The notes under the pieces: model-generated | The model's database searches: none | The model's input: the letters and a program-made list of their open reading frames with translations, nothing else | Told to the model about the DNA's origin: nothing | Made by a program: the position numbers and the translations under genes | Shown: positions 1 to 8,800 of the stretch, piece after piece | Layout: each line of letters opens with the position of its first letter | How positions within the stretch are numbered: the stretch's first letter is position 1 | From: CAZSNT01 sp964607765 | GTDB lineage: Bacteria; Verrucomicrobiota; Lentisphaeria; Oligosphaerales; JABHEG01 | DNA length: 41,491 bases | NCBI GenBank assembly: GCA_964607765.1 | Contig: CAZSNT010000087.1 | Location: 1-41,491, forward strand | Direction of reading: 5' to 3'

Positions 1-108
1 CGGAGCAGCCTTCCGGCACCAAGCTTAACGGTTACCGTTTGAGGCGTGCTGCGCGCGGGCACGCGACACCACGAATAACTGGCAACTGACCAACAGGGAG
101 TCGGTATT

Positions 109-1968
109 GTGCTTCTGATACTCGAAGACGCAATCAGCGCGGAGCGACTGTCGTCCATCCAGGACTTCCTGCGCTGTGAGGGGTTCTCACTGAAACTCGT
201 GGAGGTCGCGGGCAAGCAGTTGCTCGAGGTGACCGGCAAGCCGGGCCAGGATGTACGGGGCTTGGCGGATCTTCCAGGCGTCGAGCGTCTGGTTGGATCG
301 TCCGTCGCATTCAAGCTGGCCAGCCGCGAGGCGCACCCCGCGGACACGGTTGTGCAGGTGGGCGATGTGGCCGTGGGCGGCGAACGGCTCGTGGTCATGG
401 CCGGCCCGTGCTCGCTCGAGAGCCGTGAGCAGGCGCTGGCCATTGCGCGGGACGTGCGCCGATACGGGGCCGTTCTGTTCCGGGGCGGCGCATTCAAGCC
501 GCGCTCGTCGCCCTACTCGTTCCAGGGGCTCGGCGAGGAGGGACTGAAGATCCTCGCCGAGGTGCGGGCCGAGACCGGCATGCCGACCGTGACCGAAGTG
601 GTGTCCACCGACAAGGCTGAGCTGATGCTTCCGTACGTGGACATTCTGCAGATTGGCGCCCGCAACATGCAGAATTTCGAGCTGTTGAAATGCGTGGCGC
701 GTCTGGGTAAGCCGGTCCTGCTGAAACGCGGCCTCTCGGCCACCATCGAGGAGTGGCTGATGTCGGCCGAGTATCTGCTGGCGGGCGGCAACTGCGACGT
801 CATCCTGTGCGAGCGCGGCATCCGCACATTCGAGCCGTACACACGCAACACGCTCGATCTGTCCGCCATTCCGGTGGTGAAGCGTCTGACGCATCTGCCG
901 GTCATCATCGATCCGTCGCATGCTACCGGTATCCGGGAGAAGGTGAGTCCGATGGCACGTGCCGCGGTGGCGGCGGGGGCGGACGGCCTGATGATCGAGG
1001 TGCACAACGAGCCGGCCAAGGCCTTGTCCGACGGTGCTCAGAGCCTGTTCCCCGAGCAGTTCGGCCAGCTCATGCGCGACGTCTATGTGATCGCACCGGT
1101 TGTGGGCAAGCAGCTTGATTTCGAGTATCTCGACAAGGCGCAGGCGGTCAGCGCGGAGGCGGCCGCCGACCTGTCCGTGGCGATGCTTGGCGAGGCCGGC
1201 ACGTTCAGCCACCGGGCGTGCGCGCAGTTCTTTGGCGGGGATGTTGCGCCTGTGCCCGTGTCGTCGCAGAGCGAGGTGTTCGACGCGGTGACCCGCGGGC
1301 GTGCTCGATTCGGCATCGTGCCGCTGGAGAACTCGCTCACGGGCAGCGTGCACGAGAACTACGATCTGCTGCTCGAGTCGGACTTGCGGATTGTGGGTGA
1401 GATTATGCTGCGCATGACCTACAGCGTCGTCGGGCAGCCCGGTTCGCAGCTGGACGACATCGAGCGGGTCATTTCGCACCCTGAAGTGTTCCGGCAGTGC
1501 CGCCAGTTCGTCGACGCACAGGGCTGGGAATTGGTCCTGGCGCAGGACGAGGCGTCGGCGGTGAGGAGCGTCGAGCAGACCGACAGCCGGACCGCTGCCA
1601 TTGCCAGCCGCGCCGCGGCCGAGCTGCACGGCATGGCCGTGCTGCAGGAAGGCGTGGAGACCAATCCAAGGAACTACACGCGGTTCGGGATCGTCGGCAC
1701 GGCGGCCCTGACCGACAGGCCGCGAGCCAAGTCGTCGTTGATCTACCAGACAGGAAACCGGCCCGGAGCTCTGTACGAGACGCTTGGCCTGTTCGCGGAG
1801 AGCGGTATCAACCTGGTCAAGTTGGAGTCACGCCCCATCCACGGCAAGCCGTGGGAGTACATGTTCTACGTCGATCTGGAGGCAGACGCGGAATCCCCCG
1901 AGTTCCAGCCCATACTCGACGCGCTGAAGGAAGCGACCGACTTCCTGCGGGTGCTGGGCAGCTATTGA
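109..1968 (+). CDS. DAHP synthase / prephenate dehydratase / ACT fusion protein
   Basis: 619 aa from a GTG start, with GGGAG at 96-100 about 8 nt upstream. Residues 1-70 look like the ferredoxin-like N-terminal domain of type I-beta DAHP synthases. Residues 75-335 are the synthase barrel, with AGPCSLES, FRGGAFKPRSSP, QIGARNMQN, LLKRG, CERGIRTFEPYTRNTLD and IDPSHATG. Residues 357-530 are prephenate dehydratase, with GEAGTFSH, PLENSLTGSVHENYDLL and the catalytic T524-R525-F526 motif. Residues 541-619 are an ACT domain with GALYETL (553-559) and ESRP (573-576), the phenylalanine-binding motifs of this family. The protein would catalyse the first shikimate-pathway step (PEP plus erythrose 4-phosphate) and the conversion of prephenate to phenylpyruvate in the cytoplasm. 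No chorismate mutase domain lies between the two halves; the linker (336-356) is too short. Phe feedback on both activities is an inference from the ACT motifs. Confidence 0.95.
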   Translation: MLLILEDAISAERLSSIQDFLRCEGFSLKLVEVAGKQLLEVTGKPGQDVRGLADLPGVERLVGSSVAFKLASREAHPADTVVQVGDVAVGGERLVVMAGPCSLESREQALAIARDVRRYGAVLFRGGAFKPRSSPYSFQGLGEEGLKILAEVRAETGMPTVTEVVSTDKAELMLPYVDILQIGARNMQNFELLKCVARLGKPVLLKRGLSATIEEWLMSAEYLLAGGNCDVILCERGIRTFEPYTRNTLDLSAIPVVKRLTHLPVIIDPSHATGIREKVSPMARAAVAAGADGLMIEVHNEPAKALSDGAQSLFPEQFGQLMRDVYVIAPVVGKQLDFEYLDKAQAVSAEAAADLSVAMLGEAGTFSHRACAQFFGGDVAPVPVSSQSEVFDAVTRGRARFGIVPLENSLTGSVHENYDLLLESDLRIVGEIMLRMTYSVVGQPGSQLDDIERVISHPEVFRQCRQFVDAQGWELVLAQDEASAVRSVEQTDSRTAAIASRAAAELHGMAVLQEGVETNPRNYTRFGIVGTAALTDRPRAKSSLIYQTGNRPGALYETLGLFAESGINLVKLESRPIHGKPWEYMFYVDLEADAESPEFQPILDALKEATDFLRVLGSY

Positions 1969-2012
1969 TTCGTGAAACGTGATTCGTGAGTGCGGGGTCC
2001 GCAGCTGCCCTC

Positions 2013-2240
2013 TCACACTTCCTGTGCCTGCTGCCTGGCCACCGCCTCCTCTTGGCGGCGCTGTTCGGCGAGTCCTTCCTGGACCTGTTCTTCGGTCACG
2101 TGTCCCAAGGCCACCAGAATCTCGCCGAGCCGCCGGTCTTCGGTTGGACTGAACTGCATGACCAGGGCCTGCTTAATCTGGTCCTTGGTGGCGTAGCCTT
2201 TGTCCACGAGAATTGTGCCGATGCGTTTGCGCACGACCAT
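2013..2240 (-). CDS. Stand-alone MshEN/GspE-N-like domain protein, 75 aa
   Basis: The frame stays open further upstream, but the start is set at ATG 2240. It has a strong AGGAGG, read on the minus strand within 2251-2260, that lies inside the end of the upstream gene. The protein is nearly all two copies of one motif: RIGTILVDKGYATKDQIKQ with ALVMQ (residues 6-29) and RLGEILVALGHVTEEQVQE with GLAEQ (37-60). These match the RLGxxL-x-xG-x(4)-L-x(2)-L-x(2)-Q pattern of the MshEN domain at the N-terminus of GspE/PilB-type ATPases, which binds c-di-GMP in some members. No ATPase domain follows, only a polar Gln/Glu-rich tail. It is the last gene of a four-gene minus-strand operon, 7 nt after the previous stop. 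A c-di-GMP receptor or adaptor role is inferred. Confidence 0.8.
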   Translation of the reverse strand: MVVRKRIGTILVDKGYATKDQIKQALVMQFSPTEDRRLGEILVALGHVTEEQVQEGLAEQRRQEEAVARQQAQEV

Positions 2241-2247
2241 TTGATAC

Positions 2248-3846
2248 CTACTCCTCCTGCGCCGGGACGAACAGAAACGCGTTGACCCAGCCCTCGACCG
2301 TCTTGCTTGCCTCGATGATCTGGATGTCCTTGTATTCGGCAATGGTCTCGTCAGTCAGACCTCTGAGCGGGGTCAGCAGGTCCATGGGCAGACGTTTCCC
2401 TTCCTCGAATTCCGGCATCAGGTTGCCATGCACGACGGTCTGGACCAGTCCGGTTTCATCCACGACCACAATCCCGAGCGGGATGCTTTCGAGGATGGCT
2501 TTCAGCGTGTTTTCGCCGGTCTCGAGTTCCTCGACACGGTCCGTGAGGGCGGCGGTCTTGGCCTTAATCACCCCGGTGATGTGGCGTGAGATTGTCTTGT
2601 GAAACACACCCACGAGCTTGTCTTTGTCTGTGACCTCCGGGAAATCACTGTCCAGCGTCTTGTGCAGCAGCTTTCGCAGCGGTGTGGAACGCTTGCGTCG
2701 GCGCCGCTTCTTCTGGCGCAGGTCGCGGATGTTCTTGGCCACTGCGTCCAGGAGCTCATCGATCTCGAGCTGCTGCTCGCCGGCAATCGTCTCGAGGCGT
2801 TGCAGGATCTGGTGGCTCGTGTCGGCGTCCGAAGACACCTCCTTCAGCGCAGCCATCGCGTCCTCGATGGACCGGCCCGACTTCAGAAACTCCGCGAGCA
2901 CTGATTCCGCCCGGGATATGTCGGAGCAGTTGCTCACCATCTTGCCTATGTTCTTGATGAACTCCAGCGCTTTTCCCGAGCTCATGCGCTTGGCGTGCTT
3001 CTTGAGCTCCTGCTCCACCTGGCTGAACGCTTTGGCCATCTCCCGCTCTTCCTTGGGAATGGCGCGCAGCACAGGGCTCTTGTTGTGGACCGTGGCCGAC
3101 TCGATGTTCTTGCGCAGCGCGGAGAGGATCTCATTGAACCGGTCTTCGTCGAGCACGCCGTCGGCGTAGTTGAGCAACTTGCCGATCTGGTTGGCCACAG
3201 CGTTGGGATCGTCTTTCATGCGCTTGAGCAGTTCGGCGGGATTCTGCGTGCTCTTCAGCATGTCGTCCACGAACTTGGCCACAATCCGGAACTCGACGCG
3301 CTCCTCCTCGCCCATCCCTTCCTCGAAATCGGCCTCCACGATCTTCTCGTCGTCGTGGATGAGTTTGTAGACGGTGGAGTTGAGCTTGATGCCCTCAACT
3401 GCTTCACGCTCGAACATCTTGACCGCGCCACCGGTCTCCTCGATCTCAGTGGCGGTCGCCGCCAGCAGCCGGCAGAATTGCTCGTATTCGTCGCAGTTCA
3501 TTTCCGGGGTGAACGTGACGCTGGCAACGCCCAGGGACTCCAGGTGCCGCGCCAGGCGTTCGACCGCACGATTCCCTTCCTCGAGGAACTCATTGCGCCA
3601 GAATATCTTGCCGCCAGCAGTACAGAGCAGTACTTCGCCGTGTTCCTGGACGGCCTTGTCGACGATTGCCCAGCCGCGCTGGATCTGATTGCGCGTGGCA
3701 GGATGGCTCCACGAGTACAGGTGAAGATTGGTGAACGCCATGTACAGGGAGCGCACGATCCTGACCAGGATCGGCATTGGAATGATATGAACGTCTCGAT
3801 CCGGCGCCTGATCCGCGCCGGTCGGCAGTTGGGTTTCATTGGACAT
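2248..3846 (-). CDS. Helical signalling protein with N-terminal HD-GYP/HEAT-associated region and C-terminal PAS-like domain
   Basis: 532 aa, no signal peptide or membrane segment. Residues about 25-140 (LYMAFTNLHLYSWSHPATRN, later VLLCTAGGKIFWRNEFLEEGNRAVERLARHL in broken form, then VTFTPEMNCDEYEQFCRLL) resemble the N-terminal region found ahead of HD-GYP or HEAT domains in other bacterial signalling proteins. That region reads as a sequence of helix, small sheet and helix. The middle (about 150-440) is acidic, charged and helical with likely coiled coil, interrupted by a very basic stretch, RQKKRRRRKRS. The C-terminal part has ILESIPLGIVVVDETGLVQT, which looks like the start of a PAS sensor domain. 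No kinase, cyclase or HD catalytic motif is visible. It starts 24 nt after the zinc-ribbon gene and ends 7 nt before the MshEN gene. A scaffold or sensor role in this operon is inferred. Confidence 0.75.
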   Translation of the reverse strand: MSNETQLPTGADQAPDRDVHIIPMPILVRIVRSLYMAFTNLHLYSWSHPATRNQIQRGWAIVDKAVQEHGEVLLCTAGGKIFWRNEFLEEGNRAVERLARHLESLGVASVTFTPEMNCDEYEQFCRLLAATATEIEETGGAVKMFEREAVEGIKLNSTVYKLIHDDEKIVEADFEEGMGEEERVEFRIVAKFVDDMLKSTQNPAELLKRMKDDPNAVANQIGKLLNYADGVLDEDRFNEILSALRKNIESATVHNKSPVLRAIPKEEREMAKAFSQVEQELKKHAKRMSSGKALEFIKNIGKMVSNCSDISRAESVLAEFLKSGRSIEDAMAALKEVSSDADTSHQILQRLETIAGEQQLEIDELLDAVAKNIRDLRQKKRRRRKRSTPLRKLLHKTLDSDFPEVTDKDKLVGVFHKTISRHITGVIKAKTAALTDRVEELETGENTLKAILESIPLGIVVVDETGLVQTVVHGNLMPEFEEGKRLPMDLLTPLRGLTDETIAEYKDIQIIEASKTVEGWVNAFLFVPAQEE

Positions 3847-3870
3847 GCTTGGACTCCTCGGCTGTCGTGT

Positions 3871-4671
3871 TCAGCCTACTCTCGCGTCGGCCAGCAACCT
3901 GCTGAACTGGCGTAGAAACGCGTTCAGTGTAGGTGGCACGAGTGAGACCTGGAAATAGCGGGGTGACAGATCCGTGCCAGCCACGGCGTGGACTTGCTGC
4001 AGGCGCTCGGACAACGCCATTATGTTGTCACAGACCCCGTCGGGCCATCTGCGCATTATATCGAGAAGCCCGACGTACTCGCACTCCTCCGGCAGCGGCG
4101 TGTCAAACAGCCCTTCAGTGAACGAACAGAGCCCCGCGACGTAGGCGCGCAGGCTGCGCCCGAACCGAATCATCGCGCACACGTCGTTGCCGTACAGGGT
4201 CTTCTCGAACTGGTATCCGAAAAGCAGCGACAGGTCGCGCTGAATCGACAGGAACTGCTCGCACTTGCTCTTCACCGCGGTGGCCAGCTTCTTGTGCGGG
4301 ACACGGCCGTACCATTTGAGCTTGTAGAACGAGGCGTACCGTGGCGCAATCGTGATCCTCGCTTTGCCTTCCGACACGTGCTTGGCGATCAGTGTTCCCA
4401 GCAGCGCAAACTCCCAGCAGTTCTTGTTCGTGGCGCCTTCAAACAGGGCGAGCAGCGCGGGATCCTCTTCGCCTATGGCCGCTTCCTCGCCCGGACGCAG
4501 CCGGCGCGGCACCGGCTCGCTGACGTGTTCGAACTTGGCTGCTTTCGCCGGTGTCGGCACCTCCAATTCGCCCTCGCACGCCGGGCACTGCACTTCGCCG
4601 CCCACGTATTCGTCCGACACGGTGAGCAACCCGTGGCAGTGGTAACAGACGAGATTGAAGTCCTTCGGCAT
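3871..4671 (-). CDS. Zinc-ribbon protein of unknown function in kinase operon
   Basis: 266 aa. The N-terminus carries a zinc ribbon: C9-x2-C12 and C29-x2-C32 (CYHCHG and CPACEG). A short linker rich in Pro, Lys and Glu leads into a folded region (about 65-260) that I do not recognise. It is mostly helical, with NKNCWEFALLGTLIAKHV and RYASFYKLKWYGRVPHKKL as conserved-looking stretches. There is no signal peptide. Its ATG overlaps the stop of the upstream kinase gene by one base (TGATG read on the minus strand), so the two are probably translationally coupled. The kinase also begins with a zinc ribbon, so the two may share a partner or one may be the substrate of the other. This is inference. 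Confidence 0.8.
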   Translation of the reverse strand: MPKDFNLVCYHCHGLLTVSDEYVGGEVQCPACEGELEVPTPAKAAKFEHVSEPVPRRLRPGEEAAIGEEDPALLALFEGATNKNCWEFALLGTLIAKHVSEGKARITIAPRYASFYKLKWYGRVPHKKLATAVKSKCEQFLSIQRDLSLLFGYQFEKTLYGNDVCAMIRFGRSLRAYVAGLCSFTEGLFDTPLPEECEYVGLLDIMRRWPDGVCDNIMALSERLQQVHAVAGTDLSPRYFQVSLVPPTLNAFLRQFSRLLADARVG

Positions 4672-5690
4672 CAGAAGAGCCTCCCGAAAGGACTGGCGTC
4701 AAAGCGTCTGTGCAGGGCCGCCACGATCTCCACTTCGATGTCGGCAAACGTCTGGTAACGGTGATGGGGATGCCGCTCGATCATCTTCTCGATGATACGG
4801 CTCAGGTCCGGATCGGCGATCTCGCTGAGTTCCGCGTCTTGCCGCATGGCGCTGAGGTGCCGGCGCAGGATGGCTCTCAGATCGTCGACGCTCAAGTGCG
4901 GGTCAATGTAGGGCCTGCCCACCGCTGTGTAGTACAGGACCAGCCCCAGGCTGTAGATCTCGCTGCTGACCTGCTCACCTTTGCCCTCGAGCCGTTCCGG
5001 CGGCACGTAGGCAGCCGTACCGTCGACATAGTCCGACTTCAGCTCGGCCGCCTCGTCCAGGGTCATGGCCAGGCCGAAATCGTAGAGAACCGCGCCGTCG
5101 GGGTCGGAGAGCATGACGTTCTCCGGTTTCAGGTCCCGGTACAGGTAGCCGCAGTTGTAGACGTGTGCCTCTGCGGCGAGCAGGCGCAGCGCGATCAGCA
5201 TCACTTCGTTCGCCGGCAGCCGACCCATGCGCTCAACGCGCAGGTCGAGCCGCTCGCCGGGGATGAGTTCGGTGGCCAGGTAGTGTTCGCCGTGGTCCTC
5301 GCCAAACCCCGCAAAGTGCACCACACAAGGATGACCTGCCACCGCCTCGCTGGCCTGGGCCTCGGCAGTGAGAATGCTGATCAGGTGCGGATCCTCGCGC
5401 TTCTCACGGGGCAGCACCTTGACGCAGAACAGCTTGTCGGACTGCTCCACGTGGCAGGCTTTGTAGGCTGCACCCATGCCGCCGGCGCCCAGCGGCGCGA
5501 ACAGCCAGAAAGGCCCCGCGTGCATCGGCACCAGATGCGGCCGATCACACGATGGGCACAGCATCATGGACAGGGGGTCGTGCTTGTCGAACGGCGCCTC
5601 GTTCGAACACTGGTCGCAGCGGAGAACGCCGCGTTCGAACAGGCGCGGTTCCGGGGCAGGGGGTTGGTTGGATTGCTTGCTGTCTGCCAC
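4671..5690 (-). CDS. Hanks-type Ser/Thr protein kinase with N-terminal zinc ribbon
   Basis: 339 aa from GTG 5690; no strong Shine-Dalgarno sequence precedes it, so the exact start is less certain. A zinc ribbon (C25-x2-C28, C45-x2-C48) precedes a kinase domain. The domain has the glycine loop GAGGMG (68-73), lysine K91 in CVKVLP, catalytic loop YRDLKPEN (184-191; Tyr replaces the usual His, D186 is the base), DFG 204-206, VPPERLEG as the APE equivalent, and SEIYSLG (243-249), where Glu replaces the usual structural Asp. There is no transmembrane segment or extracellular sensor, unlike PknB types, so it is cytoplasmic. It heads a four-gene operon ending in an MshEN-like protein. Its substrates are unknown; the downstream operon products are the obvious candidates. 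Confidence 0.93.
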   Translation of the reverse strand: MADSKQSNQPPAPEPRLFERGVLRCDQCSNEAPFDKHDPLSMMLCPSCDRPHLVPMHAGPFWLFAPLGAGGMGAAYKACHVEQSDKLFCVKVLPREKREDPHLISILTAEAQASEAVAGHPCVVHFAGFGEDHGEHYLATELIPGERLDLRVERMGRLPANEVMLIALRLLAAEAHVYNCGYLYRDLKPENVMLSDPDGAVLYDFGLAMTLDEAAELKSDYVDGTAAYVPPERLEGKGEQVSSEIYSLGLVLYYTAVGRPYIDPHLSVDDLRAILRRHLSAMRQDAELSEIADPDLSRIIEKMIERHPHHRYQTFADIEVEIVAALHRRFDASPFGRLF

Positions 5691-5802
5691 GTTGTGCCAG
5701 TGTGTTGCAGAGTGTGCGATGCCTTCCGGGCGGGACTCCGCAGCAGTCCCTGTGGTCCTGAAAGAAGGCGAGTACCGAAATTAGCCTCAGAACGCGCGCG
5801 CG

Positions 5803-8800
5803 TCAACCGCTCCGCGACTCGAGTTCTCTGCGACGGCGGCGCCGCACGTCACGCAAACTGGCACGCGGCTGGGCGAGAACGGTCCCCTCCACGGTCAGCG
5901 TGCGGGCGACGCGGACAGACTGATTGCCGAACTGGAACAGGCCCTGACCGAGCAGCGCGAAGCCGATGGTCTCGGCGCTCCTGGCAACGGTGTCAAGCCC
6001 ATGGTGGGCACCGAACCGGTAGCCGCACTGCAGTGGCACACTCTCCCAGTAGAACTCCGACCAGCCGGGCGCATTGGCGGTCTGGACCTGCCCGAACCGG
6101 GCTGCGCGCAGCATTGGGATGTGGCCGGGATACGGTCTCGTCAAGCCCGACATCTCGTGGCTCAGCTGTTCCGGCCGCATGTCGACCAGACCCGCCTCGG
6201 CCGTGATGCCGCTTTCGCCGCGACGGTACACGCCTGCCTCCAGCACACACCATGCGAGCGTGCGCGGTACCCCGTCGAACTCGCTCTCCGCCTCTGCCAG
6301 TCCGATCTCGCAGCCGTCCGGCGACACGTTTCTGACGCGCACCGCAACACGTGGCACCATGATCGGCTTGCCCTTCTCATCCTTCTCATCCACCACGCTG
6401 GCGATCACGACCGGCTGCCGGTAGCTGCGCGGAAACCGCACGGAGCGCCACTCGTCGACGCTCACATCTTCCAACTGCCCGGCGTAAAGGCGCGGGTTCT
6501 TCGCGTCCGCTGCCACGAAGATCTCCAGTGTCCCGGCTGTGACGTTGCCGTATTGATTCGTGAGCGTGAAAGGCACTGTATCCCGGCCGCGGAAGCCTCG
6601 GCTGGGTGTGTAAACCCAGTGCCCCGGCCTGTCGTCGCTCTCCGCAAGCGTGCCGTGCTCTGGTTTGCCGGTCCGTTCCAGAACCAGCTCACCGGACATG
6701 GCACAGGCATACTGCAGGGGTGAGGGAATCGTCACCGCTTCATCAACGCCCACAATCACGGGGCGCTTTGGGCAATAGACCAGGTCCCATTTCGGCAGTG
6801 CCATGGCGTCGAGGCGCTTCGCGACCTCGGGCGACGGACGCAGGCACACGTGCTCGAAGTAGGGCCGGACGTCGTGCTTCGCTGCTTCGCACAGGAAAAT
6901 GAACCACTTGTCGACCTTGCCTTGGTTCAGCACCTTCTTGTCCTCGGCCGTCACGGTCCACCACTTCTTCTTGAACGGGGGCGTGTTGAACTCCGGCAGT
7001 TTGTTCACGGGATCGTCCGCGTGCGTGAACCGGTGCACGGCTGTCTTGAACGCCTCCCAACCGAAGCCCTCCACGTATCCGACGACCAGGCTCGTGGTGG
7101 GGTAGGACCAATAGTGGGTGTATTTTGTGGTCCACCACCCGTCCTGCGTCATTTCCTGGTGATGGCTGTTGTTCGGGTCGAACAGAGCCAGCATGTGCGT
7201 TTCCTGCGTGTCCTTCCACGCGAAGTCGTCCCACGTGCCTTTCATGTAGTAGCCTGCCCAGTTCGGCGTGGACTCGCCAATGTTGCCGAAGATCATGCTG
7301 CCGCTGTCGCCGTGGTGTCCGTGCTCGTGCAGGAACAGTCCGTCGTTGTAGGCCCTCATTTTCGCGAGATTCAGCAGGTTCAGCACGCTCTCTTTGGTCT
7401 CGTAAAGCGGCCAGGTCGAGACGCCGCGCACCGGGTAGTGCGTGACGTGCATGCGGAACGGCATGCCTCGGTCGTGGTTGTAGAAGCCGTCGTGCCGGCT
7501 GACGTTGGCATCCCACCAGGCAACCAGCGCGGTGGGGTTGTCCAGCGCCCGCAATGCCGGGGCATGCGCCAGCAGGATGATGTGGGGCGCCACCAGCTCG
7601 CCCCAAGGGGCGGGGTTCTGCCGCACGGAGCGGCGCCACTCCTCGTCCGAGGTCACACCCAACACGAATCGGGGCGCCCGGACTGCGCCGGCAATGCGGA
7701 ACGGTGTCTGATCAAGCCCCACGTCTTTCGGGACAACAACGAACAGCAGGCCGCCGTGCGGGCTGACAGCGCGCGTAACGGGCGCGTCCAGCGCGAACTG
7801 ACGCCGTGTGTCGGGCATGCAGTCGTAGACGGTCGTCTTCTCTTTGGCCGACAGCTGGTGCCCAATCAGCAGCGCCAGTTTGTGCTCGGTCAGCTCAGCC
7901 GGAATCGTCACGGTCACCACCTCGCCCGGGGCCGCATATAGACCGGTGGAAACCCATTCGCCGGCGGCCTTGTCGTCGCGCGACGAGAGCGGGAGGTCCA
8001 CCGTGACGCGCTCGGCACCGGCGGGGATCGCGCCGAATGCATCGGCGGCCCGATGCGGGCCGCAGGCGGCAAGCTCGTCGACCGACAGTGCCTTGAGGTG
8101 GGCGTCCTCCATGGTGAGCAGGGCGCGGGCGACTGGATTGCTGATCGTGCTGTCGGGACGGGGCGAGAATGCCGCCGCAAGTCTGACACATGCAGCGAAT
8201 TGTTTGCGGTCGGCCGAGGAGGGTTTCTTTCCTACCCTCTTGCGCAAGCGCGCCAACTCGCCGGCGAGAGCCTTGCCGTCATTCGCCTGCAGGCCCTGCA
8301 GGAACGCCTTCACGTTCTCCGGCTCGATCTCCGACAGGCGGCGCACATTCTCCTCCAGCGCTCGAGCGCGTGCCAGGACCGTGCCCAGTTGCTTGCTGAT
8401 CTGCGGCACGCTCACGGCCGCGCCGCCCAGAACCCGGCGCGCCACGCCCGGGCTTTCCCAGGCCACCGCGACATGGTCGCCGCCTCCCCCCTCCTTGTGC
8501 AGGACACGGATGAGGTACTTCCCGCCCTCTGTCAGCGTGACTGCGGAGGACTTCTGCGACGGCCTGCCCGTCCACTCTTGTTCGCCGACGTATGAGGCGA
8601 CAAACGCGATCTTGCGCAAGTTCCCGGGCGCTGCGTCCGTGCTCAGCCACAGCTCCGCGCTGTCATCGGCCGCGACCCAGAACGTGTAAGCGCCACTCGC
8701 CGGCGGGCTGAGGATGGCCGAGTACCGGGCTCCGTAATCGTCACCCACGTCCGAGGCGGCGAACTCGGTCAGGATCCGGGCCTGCGCCGGCGGCTTCCCG

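Noticed and set aside
1991..2003. Terminator TGCGG-GGT-CCGCA between convergent genes
   Set aside because: Only a 5-bp stem and no T-run on either strand.
4710..6206. Plus-strand open frame of 498 aa across the kinase and M60 genes
   Set aside because: It crosses two well-supported minus-strand genes and the gap between them; low-complexity Arg/His/Gln-rich product.
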